The notes under the pieces: model-generated
Told to the model about the DNA's origin: nothing
Databases searched by the model: none
What the model saw: the letters and a program-made list of their open reading frames with translations, nothing else
Assembly (NCBI RefSeq): GCF_009711185.1
Contig: NZ_WMIF01000005.1
Coordinates: 115,165 to 179,164 of the forward strand
Length of the DNA: 64,000 nucleotides
Direction of reading: 5' to 3'
Source: Paracoccus limosus
GTDB lineage: Bacteria > Pseudomonadota > Alphaproteobacteria > Rhodobacterales > Rhodobacteraceae
Translations under genes and position numbers: made by a program
In this document: piece after piece, positions 46,689 through 55,562 of the stretch
Layout of the letters: each line of letters begins with the position of its first letter
Position numbering within the stretch: position 1 is the stretch's first letter

Positions 46689-47870
46689 TTACGCCGCCAG
46701 GATCCCATGCGGGTCGAGCACGTATTTGCGCGCAACACCGGCATCAAAGCTTTCATAGCCCGCAACCGCCTGATCCAGCGGGATGATGGTGGCGTTCACG
46801 ATGTCGGCGATGGGCAGACGGTCGTGCAGAATGGCCTGCATCAGTTGGCGGTTGTATTTCAGCACCGGGGTCTGGCCGGTGTGGAAGCTTTGCGCCTTGG
46901 CCCAGCCCAGACCGAAGCGCATCGACAGGCTGCCCTGTTTGGCAGCGGCATCGACCGCACCCGGGTCCTCGGTGACGTAAAGACCCGGAATGCCGATCTG
47001 GCCGGCGGCGCGGGTGATTTCCATCATCTGGTTCAGCACGATGGCCGGCTGTTCGCCGCCCGAATGGCCGCGCGCCTCAAAGCCCACGGCGTCGATGGCG
47101 GCATCGACCTCGGGGGTGCCGGTGATCTGGGCGATCATGTCCCCCAGACGGTCGCTGGCCGACAGGTCCACCGGCTCAAAGCCGACGCGGCGGGCGTGTT
47201 CCAGACGTTCCTTGTTGAAATCGCCGATCATGACGACGGCGGCGCCAAGAATGCGGGCCGAGGCCGCAGCGGCCAGACCCACGGGGCCGGCGCCCGCGAC
47301 ATAGACGACCGAGCCGACGCCGACGCCGGCCTTGACCGCACCGTGAAAGCCGGTGGGCAGAATGTCCGACAGCATCGTCAGATCGCGGATCTTGTTCATC
47401 GCGCGGTCGCGGTCGGGGAATTTCAGCAGGTTGAAATCGGCATAGGGCACCATGACATAGCGCGCCTGACCACCGATCCAGCCGCCCATGTCGACATAGC
47501 CATAGGCACCGCCGGCGCGCGACGGGTTCACCGTCAGGCAGACGCCGGTATCGCCTTCACGGCAGCAGCGGCAGCGGCCGCAGGCCACGTTGAACGGCAC
47601 CGAAACGATGTCGCCGATTTCCAGCATCTCGACATCGGCGCCCTTCTCGATCACTTCGCCGGTGATCTCGTGGCCCAGGACCAGACCCGGCTCGGCGGTG
47701 GTGCGGCCGCGCACCATGTGCTGGTCCGACCCGCAGATATTGGTCGAGACCACTTTCAGGATCACGCCATGCTCGATCTTGCGCCCGTCGGGCGATTGCA
47801 GCTTCGGATCGCCGATGTTCTGCACTTCGACTTTGCCCGGCCCGATATAGACCACACCCCTGTTGCTCAT
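46689..47870 (-). CDS. fdhA: Glutathione-independent formaldehyde dehydrogenase
   Basis: 393-residue zinc MDR enzyme with tightly bound NAD, very close to Pseudomonas putida FdhA along its whole length. It shows GNRGVVYxGPGKVEVQNI-like start (MSNRGVVYIGPGKVEVQNI), catalytic zinc ligands C46 and H67 (TNICGSDQH, LVLGHEITG), structural zinc cysteines C97, C100, C103 and C111, the Rossmann motif VYVAGAGPVGLAAAA and AVGFEARGH. It oxidises or dismutes formaldehyde, relevant to methylotrophic or demethylating metabolism. GAGGAGGGGAGC precedes the ATG. It is divergent from a TRAP-led catabolic operon and ends at a good terminator. Confidence 0.95.
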   Translation of the reverse strand: MSNRGVVYIGPGKVEVQNIGDPKLQSPDGRKIEHGVILKVVSTNICGSDQHMVRGRTTAEPGLVLGHEITGEVIEKGADVEMLEIGDIVSVPFNVACGRCRCCREGDTGVCLTVNPSRAGGAYGYVDMGGWIGGQARYVMVPYADFNLLKFPDRDRAMNKIRDLTMLSDILPTGFHGAVKAGVGVGSVVYVAGAGPVGLAAAASARILGAAVVMIGDFNKERLEHARRVGFEPVDLSASDRLGDMIAQITGTPEVDAAIDAVGFEARGHSGGEQPAIVLNQMMEITRAAGQIGIPGLYVTEDPGAVDAAAKQGSLSMRFGLGWAKAQSFHTGQTPVLKYNRQLMQAILHDRLPIADIVNATIIPLDQAVAGYESFDAGVARKYVLDPHGILAA

Positions 47871-48224
47871 GAAGCTCCCCTCCTCAATGCATAGGTCCCG
47901 GGCAGTGCTGCCCGGCTGTCCGGCAAGGTTATCCGCTTGCGACCGGGCAGATGCGTCAATTGCGACGATTGGACGACTGAAACAGACAGCCGCCCTCGCC
48001 GCGACGCCACCGGCAAGGGATTGCCGGGCGGGTTTGGCGCGTTATTCCACATTGTGGAACTATCCGGACCGGAATCGGCAATTTGACGGGGGCGCCATTT
48101 TTCCCTCTTGCATTTTTGACGCGAATCCCGCGAAGTTTGCGCCATCATGCGCCAGACGGCCCGTCCATATCGTGGACCGCCGCCAGGGGAAGGGGAGAGC
48201 CCCGGCGCCAAGGAGGAAAAACGG
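47871..48224. promoter_or_regulatory. 354-bp divergent control region of fdhA and the TRAP operon
   Basis: No convincing gene lies here. It contains the perfect IclR-type dyad at 48045-48059 roughly midway, a run of T-rich sequence at 48100-48120 that may hold the operon promoter, and AAGGAGG before the TRAP gene. The fdhA promoter must lie in the left part. Confidence 0.45.
48045..48059. promoter_or_regulatory. 15-bp perfect dyad, probable IclR-family operator
   Basis: TTCCACA-T-TGTGGAA matches the general IclR-family operator form TTCCnnATnnnGGAA. It lies 166 bp before the TRAP permease gene and 175 bp from fdhA, and the operon encodes its own IclR regulator. Confidence 0.65.
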
Positions 48225-50102
48225 ATGCAATTGACCGACACGCAGGCGGATGCCGAGCTGGCGCTTGGCGGCGTCGAGGCCTTGGCCGAGCCGAAACGCG
48301 CCGAGCGCTGGATGCGCCCGGTCGAGATCGTCGCCGCCGGGCTTTTGTCGGTGATGATCGTCACCGTGCTGGCCAATGTCTTTTGCCGCTATGTGCTGGC
48401 CAAGCCGCTGATCTGGGGCGACGAGGTTGCCTCGCTCAGCTTCATCTGGATGGCGATGCTGGGCGCGGCGCTGGCAGTGGACCGGCATGAACACATGCGC
48501 CTGACCGTATTCCTGCCGCTGCTGCCCGAGCGGGTGGCGCGCGTCGCCGATGTCACCGGGCAGATTCTGGTCTGCGTGCTGTTGCTGCGGCTGCTGCCGG
48601 TGGCGGTGGAATACGCCTATGAGGAAAGTTTCGTCACCTCGCCCGCGCTGCAGATCCCGATGTCATGGCGCGCCTCGGCGCTGCCGGCGGGGATCGGGCT
48701 GATGGCGCTTTTGATGGTCATTTCGGTGCTGCGCACGCGGGAGTGGCGGGTGATCGGCACGGTGGTGCTGGTGCTGGCCATCGTCGCGGGCGCGCTGTGG
48801 CTCTCGCGCCCGGCGCTACTGACCCTTGGCAACTGGAACCTGCCGATCTGGCTGGGCCTTCTGGTCGCGGGGCTCTTGTGCATCGGCGTCCCCATCGCCT
48901 TTTGCTTTGCGCTGGGGACGCTGGCCTATCTGACCTTCGCCAGCCACGCCCCGGTCTTTGTCATGCTGGGCCGCATCGACGAGGGCATGTCGGCGCTGAT
49001 CCTGCTGTCGGTTCCGGTCTTTGTGCTGCTGGGCTGCATCCTTGACGCCACCGGCATGGGCAAGGCCATCGTCAATGTGCTGGCCTCGATGTTCGGGCAT
49101 GTGAAAGCGGGGATGAGCTATGTGCTCTTGGGTTCGATGTTCCTTGTCTCGGGGATCTCGGGCTCGAAGGTGTCGGACATGGCGACCGTCGCCCCGGCGC
49201 TGTTCCCCGAGATGCGCCGGCGCGGCCATTCACCGTCCGAGATGACGGCGCTGCTGGCGACCGGCGCGGCCATGGCCGATACCGTGCCGCCCTCGATCGT
49301 GCTGATCGTGCTGGGTTCGGTCGCGGGCGTGTCGATCGCGGGGCTGTTCACCAGCGGTTTCGCCATCGCCATGGTGCTTCTGGTCATGCTGGCGATCCTG
49401 GCGCGTTGGAAGGCGCGCAAAGAGGATATGTCCAACGTGCGCCGCGCCAGCGGGGCCACCATCCTGAAAGCCGCCGTGATCGCCACCCCGGCGCTGGTGC
49501 TGCCCTTCATGATCCGCAGTCTGGTCGCAGGCGGCGTCGCCACGGCAACCGAGGTCTCTACCATCGCCGTGGTCTATGCCTTCGTGATCGGGGTCGTGCT
49601 TTATGGCGGCATCCCGCTGCGCAAGCTGGGCGCGATGCTGATCGACACCGCCGCCATGTCGGGCGCGATCCTGCTGATCCTTGGCGCGGCCAGCGCCATG
49701 GCATGGGCGCTGACGCAATCGGGCTTTGCCCGCGATCTGATGACCATCGTCACCGGGCTGCCGGGCGGCTGGGTGGTGTTCATGCTGGCCAGCATCGTGA
49801 TCTTTCTGGTGCTGGGCTGCTTTCTGGAAGGTCTGCCGGCCATCGTGCTGCTGGCACCGATCATGTTCCCGATTGCGCGCGGCCTTGGCATCCATGACAT
49901 CCATTACGCCATGGTCATCGTCACCGCGATGAACATCGGGCTGATGGCGCCGCCGGTCGGCATCGGCTTTTACATCGCCTGCAAGATCGCCAATGTCCCT
50001 GCCGACAAGGTGATGCGCGACATCTGGCCCTATCTGGCCGCGCTGATGGTCGGACTGCTGGCGATTGCCGCCGTGCCATGGTTCTCGACCGCGCTGCTCT
50101 AA
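48225..50102 (+). CDS. TRAP transporter fused permease (DctQ-DctM)
   Basis: 625-residue inner-membrane protein joining both TRAP membrane subunits. The small DctQ part (~30-175: VEIVAAGLLSVMIVTVLANVFCRYVL, PLIWGDEVASLSFIWMAMLGAALAV) has four TMs. After a linker of extra TMs comes the large DctM part (~210-625: LLVAGLLCIGVPIAFCFALG, VPVFVLLGCILDATGMGKAIVN, GISGSKVSDMATVAPALFPEMRRRG, ATGAAMADTVPPSIVLIVLGSVAGVS, MNIGLMAPPVGIGFYIACKIA). AAGGAGG before the ATG at 48225 fixes the start. It imports an organic acid using the ion gradient with the binding protein encoded next. Substrate unknown, probably the acid degraded by this operon. Confidence 0.93.
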   Translation: MQLTDTQADAELALGGVEALAEPKRAERWMRPVEIVAAGLLSVMIVTVLANVFCRYVLAKPLIWGDEVASLSFIWMAMLGAALAVDRHEHMRLTVFLPLLPERVARVADVTGQILVCVLLLRLLPVAVEYAYEESFVTSPALQIPMSWRASALPAGIGLMALLMVISVLRTREWRVIGTVVLVLAIVAGALWLSRPALLTLGNWNLPIWLGLLVAGLLCIGVPIAFCFALGTLAYLTFASHAPVFVMLGRIDEGMSALILLSVPVFVLLGCILDATGMGKAIVNVLASMFGHVKAGMSYVLLGSMFLVSGISGSKVSDMATVAPALFPEMRRRGHSPSEMTALLATGAAMADTVPPSIVLIVLGSVAGVSIAGLFTSGFAIAMVLLVMLAILARWKARKEDMSNVRRASGATILKAAVIATPALVLPFMIRSLVAGGVATATEVSTIAVVYAFVIGVVLYGGIPLRKLGAMLIDTAAMSGAILLILGAASAMAWALTQSGFARDLMTIVTGLPGGWVVFMLASIVIFLVLGCFLEGLPAIVLLAPIMFPIARGLGIHDIHYAMVIVTAMNIGLMAPPVGIGFYIACKIANVPADKVMRDIWPYLAALMVGLLAIAAVPWFSTALL

Positions 50103-50139
50103 GCCTAAAACAACACCCATTCGGGGAGGAGGAAACCCA

Positions 50140-51156
50140 ATGATGACCACCCGCCGCCACATCCTGCTGGGCGCTGCCGCAGGCGCGCTGGCCGCGCCCT
50201 TCATCCGCCCGGGCATGGCCCGCGCCGCCGAATTCAGCTACAAGATCGCCAACAACCAGCCGCTGGAACACCCCAGCAACGTGCAGCTGACGCAGGCGAT
50301 CAAGGCGATTGCCGAGGAAACCTCGGGCGCGGTCGACATCCAGATCTTTCCCTCGAACCAGCTCGGCGCCGATACCGACGTGCTGGGGCAACTCCGCGCC
50401 GGCGGGGTCGAGTTCTTCCAGCTCTCGCCGATCATCCTGTCGACGCTGGTGCCTAAATCCTCGCTGAACGGTGTGGGCTTTGCCTTCCCCGATTACGACA
50501 CCGTCTGGAAGGCGATGGACGGCGCGCTTGGCGCCTATGAGCGCAAGGAGATCGAGGCCGCCGGCCTGATCGTCATGGACAAGATCTGGGACAACGGCTT
50601 CCGCCAGATCACTACCTCGACCAAGCCGATCACCAGCCCCGCCGATCTGGAAGGGTTCAAGATCCGCGTGCCGGTCAGCCCGCTGTGGACCTCGCTCTTC
50701 TCGGCCTTCGGTGCAGCGCCCGCCTCGATCAACTTTGCCGAGGTCTATACCGCGCTGCAGACCGGCATCGTCGACGGGCAGGAAAACCCCCTCGCTATCA
50801 TGAAGGTCGCGAAACTGTGGGAGGTACAGAAATACCTGTCGCTGACCAACCACATGTGGGACGGCTTCTGGCTTCTGGGCAACCGCCGCGCCTGGGCGGC
50901 CCTGGGCGAGGCCAACCAGCAGATCGTCGCCAAGCATTTCAACGAAGGCGCCATGCGCCAGCGCGCCGATGTCATGGCGCTGAACGCCAGCCTGCGCGGC
51001 GATCTGGAAGGCCATGGCTTTGTCTTCAACGAGGTCGATCCCAAGCCCTTCGAGGACAAGCTGCGCGAGGCCGGCTTCTACGCCGAATGGAAGAAATCCT
51101 TTGGCGACGAGGCATGGGAGATCCTTGAAACCGCCATCGGGCGCAAGCTGGCCTGA
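50140..51156 (+). CDS. TRAP transporter substrate-binding protein (DctP family)
   Basis: 338-residue periplasmic protein with a probable Tat signal (TTRRHILLGAAAGALAAPF; cut near ARAAE). The mature part carries the DctP pattern: EFSYKIANNQPLEHPSNVQLTQ, VDIQIFPSNQLGADTDVLGQLRAGGVEF, KPITSPADLEGFKIRVPVSPLW (the Arg that salt-bridges the substrate carboxylate) and [31 protein letters not shown] precedes the ATG at 50140. It follows the fused permease by 37 bp and overlaps the IclR start by one base. The ligand is a carboxylate of unknown identity. Confidence 0.92.
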   Translation: MMTTRRHILLGAAAGALAAPFIRPGMARAAEFSYKIANNQPLEHPSNVQLTQAIKAIAEETSGAVDIQIFPSNQLGADTDVLGQLRAGGVEFFQLSPIILSTLVPKSSLNGVGFAFPDYDTVWKAMDGALGAYERKEIEAAGLIVMDKIWDNGFRQITTSTKPITSPADLEGFKIRVPVSPLWTSLFSAFGAAPASINFAEVYTALQTGIVDGQENPLAIMKVAKLWEVQKYLSLTNHMWDGFWLLGNRRAWAALGEANQQIVAKHFNEGAMRQRADVMALNASLRGDLEGHGFVFNEVDPKPFEDKLREAGFYAEWKKSFGDEAWEILETAIGRKLA

Positions 51157-51974
51157 TGCGCGCCCCGGCCGCCCCCCAAACCGACCCGCAAGGCGGTCAA
51201 GGCGCGCAGGCGGTGGCCCGTGCGCTGTCGCTGTTGTCGCTGGTCGGGCGGGGCGGCGGGCCGGGGCTGACGCTGGCGGCGCTGGCCGAGGCGGCTGGCC
51301 TGCCCCGCCCCACGGCGCGGCGGTTGCTGCTGGCGCTTTGCGCCGCGCGGCTGGTCGAACAGGACCGTGACAGCCGTCGCTATCACCTTGGCCCCGAGGC
51401 CTATCTTCTGGGCAGCTTCGCCGAGGAACGCCACGGCCTCTTGCAACACGCCCGCGCCTCGATGCTGCGGCTGGCCGACCAGACCGGCGACACCGTGTTG
51501 CTGACCGTGCCGCAGGGCGACCATACGCTGTGCCTCGACCGCGTCGAGGGCAGCTTTCCGGTCCGCACCCATGCGCTGATGAAGGGCGACCGCAAGCCCG
51601 CCGGCATCGGCGCCGGCGCCATGGCGATCCTGGCCGCCCTGCCCCCGGCCGAGGCGCAGGCGGCGCTGCTGCGCACCCGCCCGCTGATCGCCGAATTCGG
51701 GCCGGGGCTGGTCAATGATCTGGCCGCCGATCTGGCGCTGGCGCGGGACACCGGCCACGCGCTGAACCCCGGTCGCATCGTCGCAGGTTCATGGGGACTG
51801 GGCGTCGCCATCCTGTGGCCCGACGGGCGGCCTGCGGGCGCGCTGTCCATCGCCGCCATCGAAAACCGTATGGGCTTTTTGCGGCAGGCCGAGCTGGTCG
51901 CCGCCCTGAACCGTGAATGTCATCTGATCGGGCGCAGCCTTGCCGCCCTTGAACCGCAAAGGAGATCCGCATGA
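51156..51974 (+). CDS. IclR-family regulator inside the TRAP/thiolase operon
   Basis: 272-residue regulator: winged helix at ~16-75 (QAVARALSLLSLVG, LTLAALAEAAGLPRPTARRLLLAL, DRDSRRYHLGPEAYLLG) and an IclR effector domain (VLLTVPQGDHTLCLDRVEGSFPVRTHALMKGDRKPAGIGAGAMAILA, ending SIAAIENRM). The ATG shares a base with the dctP stop (TGATG), and its own stop overlaps the thiolase start (ATGA), so it is translated as part of the operon. It probably binds TTCCACATTGTGGAA at 48045 and senses the imported acid or its CoA product. Confidence 0.9.
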   Translation: MRAPAAPQTDPQGGQGAQAVARALSLLSLVGRGGGPGLTLAALAEAAGLPRPTARRLLLALCAARLVEQDRDSRRYHLGPEAYLLGSFAEERHGLLQHARASMLRLADQTGDTVLLTVPQGDHTLCLDRVEGSFPVRTHALMKGDRKPAGIGAGAMAILAALPPAEAQAALLRTRPLIAEFGPGLVNDLAADLALARDTGHALNPGRIVAGSWGLGVAILWPDGRPAGALSIAAIENRMGFLRQAELVAALNRECHLIGRSLAALEPQRRSA

Positions 51975-53140
51975 CCGACCCCCTGATCGTCGGCTGGGCG
52001 CATACGAAGTTCGGCAAGTCCGAGGCCCCGGACACACTCGCCCTGATGGCCGAGGTCGCGCGCCCGGCGCTGGACCACGCAGGCGTCCCGCCCGAGGCCG
52101 TCGATGGCATTTTCGTCGGCGTCTTCAACAACGGCTTTTCCCGGCAGGACTTTCAGGGCGCGCTGGTCGCCATGGGCACGCCGGAACTGGCGGGCGTGCC
52201 ATTCCTGCGCACGGAAAACGCCTGCGCCACCGGCTCGGCCGCGCTGTATGCCGCCGCCGATTTCATCGCCTCGGGGCGCGGCAAGGTGGCGCTGGTGATC
52301 GGCGCCGAAAAGATGTCGGCCACGCCCAATGCCGAAGTGGGCGACATCCTTTTGTCCGCGAGCTTTGTCCCCGAAGAGGGCCAGATCCCCGGCGGTTTTG
52401 CCGGCGTCTTTGGCCGTATCACCGAGAATTATTTCCAGCGCCACGGCGACCGCTCGGAAGAGCTGGCGATGATCGCGGCCAAGAACCACGAAAACGGCAT
52501 GCGCAATCCCTATGCGCATCTGCGCAAGCCCTTTGACGTGGCCTTCTGCAACACGCCCTCGGACAAGAACCCGCTGGTGGCGGGCCCGCTCAGGCGCACC
52601 GATTGCTCGCTGGTCTCGGACGGGGCGGCGGCGCTGGTGCTGGTCGCGCCGGAACTGGCCGAGGGGCTGGGCCGCGCCATCCGCTTTCGTGCCCGCGCGC
52701 AGGCCGGCGACTATCTGGCGCTGTCGCGGCGCGATCCCATCGCCTTTGACGGGCCGCGCCGGGCCTGGGCCTCGGCCTTGGCGCAGGCGGGCGTCGGCAT
52801 CATGGACCTGTCGCTGGTCGAGACGCATGACTGCTTCACCACCGCCGAGATGATCGAATACGAGGCGATGGGGCTGGCCGAGCCCGGTCAGGGCTGGCGC
52901 GTGATCCGCGAAGGCACCACCCGCTTTGACGGCGCGCTGCCGGTGAACCCCTCGGGCGGGCTGAAATCCAAGGGCCATCCCATCGGCGCCACCGGTGTCT
53001 CGCAGCATGTCATGGTCGCGATGCAGCTGGCCGGAGAGGCAGGCGAGATGCAGCTGGCCGATCCCGGCCTTGGCGGCATCTTCAACATGGGCGGCGCGGC
53101 GGTCGCGTCCTATTGCTCGATCCTGGAGCGGCTGAAATGA
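51971..53140 (+). CDS. SCP2/SCP-x-type thiolase
   Basis: 389-residue thiolase-superfamily enzyme. The nucleophile is C85 (RTENACATGSAA). The HDCF motif (H286-F289, ETHDCFTTAEMIEYEAMGLAEPGQG) and GHPIGATG (H336) match the SCP2 thiolase group, and the classical second Cys of the C-terminal CxG motif is replaced by NMGGAA, as in SCP-x. Members cleave 3-ketoacyl-CoAs with branched or bulky side chains, for instance from sterols, to acetyl- or propionyl-CoA and a shortened acyl-CoA. It is preceded by the regulator and followed by the acyl-CoA synthetase with ATGA overlaps. Its position suggests the final carbon-carbon cleavage of the pathway. Confidence 0.88.
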   Translation: MTDPLIVGWAHTKFGKSEAPDTLALMAEVARPALDHAGVPPEAVDGIFVGVFNNGFSRQDFQGALVAMGTPELAGVPFLRTENACATGSAALYAAADFIASGRGKVALVIGAEKMSATPNAEVGDILLSASFVPEEGQIPGGFAGVFGRITENYFQRHGDRSEELAMIAAKNHENGMRNPYAHLRKPFDVAFCNTPSDKNPLVAGPLRRTDCSLVSDGAAALVLVAPELAEGLGRAIRFRARAQAGDYLALSRRDPIAFDGPRRAWASALAQAGVGIMDLSLVETHDCFTTAEMIEYEAMGLAEPGQGWRVIREGTTRFDGALPVNPSGGLKSKGHPIGATGVSQHVMVAMQLAGEAGEMQLADPGLGGIFNMGGAAVASYCSILERLK

Positions 53141-54738
53141 GCGATCCTGCGGGCGGGCTGGCCCCGGTCAGCACCCGGGTGATGAACCTTGCGACCTTCC
53201 TGACCCAGGCCGCGCGCCGCGATCCGGGCGGCGTCGCGCTGGTCATGGGCACGGCGCGCTGGTCATGGGCCGAATTCGAGGCCCGCACCGATGCACTGGC
53301 CCATGTGCTGCAAACCCGCTACGGTCTGCACAAGGGCGACCGGGTGATGTGCCAGTCGCAGAACTGTCTGCAGATGATGCAGGCCATGTTCGCGGTCTGG
53401 CGCGCCGGCGGCGTCTGGGTGCCCGCGAACTTTCGCCAGACGCCCGAGGAAGTCGCCTATCTGACCGCGGCCTCGGGCGCGCGGCTGATGTTTTGCAACG
53501 CAGGCTTTCCCGATCATGCGGCGGCCTGCGACGTGGAAACGCTGGTCTTTGGCGAGGCAGCTTTCGGGCCTTCGGTCGATGCGCTGACCGAGGCGGCGAT
53601 GGGCAACCGCCCGCAGGTGGCGCCGGTGGATCGCGACGATCCCTGTTGGTTCTTCTTCACCTCGGGCACCACGGGCCGGCCCAAGGCCAGCGTCCTGACC
53701 CATGGCCAGATGGCTTTTGTGGTCACCAACCATCTGGCCGATCTGATGCCCGGCCTGACCGGGGATGATGCCTCGCTGGTGGTGGCGCCCCTGTCGCATG
53801 GCGCGGGCGTGCATCAGCTGACGCAGGTGGCGCGGGGAGTAAAAACCGTGCTGCTGCCGGGCGAGAAATTCGACGTGGCGCAGGTCTGGGATCTGGTCGC
53901 GGAATGGCGCGTCTCGACCATGTTCACCGTGCCGACCATCGTGAAGCTGCTGGTCGAACATCCCTCGACCGCGACGGCCGACACCTCGTCGCTGCGCTAT
54001 GTGATCTATGCCGGCGCGCCGATGTACCGGGTCGATCAGCAAAAGGCGCTGAACGTGCTGGGCCCCGTGCTGGTGCAATATTTCGGGCTGGGCGAGGTCA
54101 CCGGCAATATCACCGTGCTGCCCGCGCATCTGCATCAGGCCGAGGACGGTCCCACGGCCCGCATCGGCACCTGCGGCCATGCCCGCACCGGCATCGAGGT
54201 GCAGATCCAGGACGATCAGGGCCGTGAAGTCGCCCCCGGCCAGACCGGAGAGATCTGCGTCATCGGCCCCGCCGTCTTTGCCGGCTATTACCAGAACTCG
54301 GCGGCCAATGCGAAAGCCTTTCGCGACGGCTGGTTCCGCACCGGCGATCTGGGCCATATGGACGAACAGGGCTTCGTCTATATCACCGGCCGCGAAAGCG
54401 ACATGTTCATCTCGGGCGGCTCGAACGTCTACCCGCGCGAGATCGAGGAAAAGATCCTGACCCATCCCGCCGTGACCGAGGTCGCGGTGCTGGGCATGCC
54501 CGACCCCTTGTGGGGCGAGGTCGGCTGGGCGGTCTGCGTGACCTCGGCCCCGGTGACCGAGGCCGAGCTGGCCGCGTTCCTTGAGCCCAAGGTCTCGCGC
54601 TACAAGCTGCCCAAGCGGTTCCTGATCTGGGAGGCGCTGCCGAAATCGGCCTATGGCAAGATCACCAAGAAGATGATCCGCGACGAGATCATCGCCCGCG
54701 GTCTGGTCACGCCCCCGGACGAGGCAAGGCGGGCATGA
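53137..54738 (+). CDS. AMP-forming acyl-CoA synthetase
   Basis: 533-residue ANL-family ligase that activates a carboxylate to its CoA thioester through an acyl-adenylate. The P-loop is WFFFTSGTTGRPKA (175-183 core), followed by APLSHGAGVHQL, VIYAGAPMYRVDQ, QYFGLGEVTGNIT (A5), FRTGDLGHMDEQGFVYITGRESDMFISGG (A7-A8 hinge) and KSAYGKITKKMIRDEI (catalytic Lys, A10). The GlyGlu in A5 fits medium-chain or aromatic acyl ligases, but the acid cannot be named. GGAG lies before the ATG at 53137, which overlaps the thiolase stop. It is the likely first enzyme after TRAP uptake. Confidence 0.92.
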   Translation: MSDPAGGLAPVSTRVMNLATFLTQAARRDPGGVALVMGTARWSWAEFEARTDALAHVLQTRYGLHKGDRVMCQSQNCLQMMQAMFAVWRAGGVWVPANFRQTPEEVAYLTAASGARLMFCNAGFPDHAAACDVETLVFGEAAFGPSVDALTEAAMGNRPQVAPVDRDDPCWFFFTSGTTGRPKASVLTHGQMAFVVTNHLADLMPGLTGDDASLVVAPLSHGAGVHQLTQVARGVKTVLLPGEKFDVAQVWDLVAEWRVSTMFTVPTIVKLLVEHPSTATADTSSLRYVIYAGAPMYRVDQQKALNVLGPVLVQYFGLGEVTGNITVLPAHLHQAEDGPTARIGTCGHARTGIEVQIQDDQGREVAPGQTGEICVIGPAVFAGYYQNSAANAKAFRDGWFRTGDLGHMDEQGFVYITGRESDMFISGGSNVYPREIEEKILTHPAVTEVAVLGMPDPLWGEVGWAVCVTSAPVTEAELAAFLEPKVSRYKLPKRFLIWEALPKSAYGKITKKMIRDEIIARGLVTPPDEARRA

Positions 54739-55562
54739 GGATGATCCACCCCGGCCCCCGCCACCCCGACCGCGCCCAGACCCGGCGCGCCGATCTGCTG
54801 CCCATCGCGGGCGTGCTGCCCGCAGGGCAAAGCGTCATGCAGGCGGTGGGCGATCTGTTCGCGGCACATGGTTGCAAGGGCGGCACCCTGTCGCTTGCGG
54901 GTCTTGTCTGCGATCCGATGCGCTATGTGCTGCCCGCGCCCGCGACCGACGGGCTGCATGCGGCATGGTATTCCGACACCCACGCCCCCGCCGGGCCCTG
55001 GACGCTCGAATCCGCCAGTGCCAGCATCGGCTGGCGCGACGGCGCGCCCTTTCTGCATTGCCACGGCATCTGGAGCGACGGCACCACCCGCGCCATGGGG
55101 CATCTGCTGCCCTTTGACAGCATCATCGCCCGCGACACGCCCGTGACCGGCCTTGGCGCGCGCGAGACATGGTTCGAGGCCCTGCCCGACCCCGAGACCG
55201 CCTTCACCCTGTTCACGCCCGAAGGCGCGGACCATGGCGCGGGGCTATTCGCCCGCATCCGCCCCGGCGAGGATGTGGTCAGTGCCATCGAGGCACTGGC
55301 CGCCCGCCACGGCATGACCGATGCCCGGCTGCACGGCGTCGGCAGCATCGACCACATCCGCTTTGCCGAGGGCCATCGCATGGATTGCCACGCGACCGAG
55401 CTGCGCCTTGACGGCGCGCGTCTGGCGGCGGGCCGCGCGCATATCCCGATCGAGGTCGTGGACATTCACGGCCATATCGCACGCGGCACCCTGACCCGGG
55501 GCGAGAACCCGGTCGGCGTGACGCTGGAACTGATCTTTGAACCGACAGAGGACCACCCATGA
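54735..55562 (+). CDS. DUF296 (PCC/PPC-fold) protein with two tandem domains
   Basis: 275-residue protein of unknown function built from two copies of a PCC/PPC-like fold. Repeat one (~20-135) contains LPAGQSVMQAVGDLFAAHGCKGGTLSLAG and FLHCHGIWSDGTTRAMGHLLP; repeat two (~160-270) contains RIRPGEDVVSAIEALAARHGMTDARLHGVGS and IPIEVVDIHGHIARGTLTRG. The H-x-H/GH motifs suggest a metal or ligand site in each half. It overlaps the synthetase and SDR genes by 4 bp each, so it is an integral part of this operon. It may be a hydratase, lyase or small-molecule-binding partner in the acyl-CoA route; no role can be assigned from sequence. Confidence 0.78.
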   Translation: MRMIHPGPRHPDRAQTRRADLLPIAGVLPAGQSVMQAVGDLFAAHGCKGGTLSLAGLVCDPMRYVLPAPATDGLHAAWYSDTHAPAGPWTLESASASIGWRDGAPFLHCHGIWSDGTTRAMGHLLPFDSIIARDTPVTGLGARETWFEALPDPETAFTLFTPEGADHGAGLFARIRPGEDVVSAIEALAARHGMTDARLHGVGSIDHIRFAEGHRMDCHATELRLDGARLAAGRAHIPIEVVDIHGHIARGTLTRGENPVGVTLELIFEPTEDHP

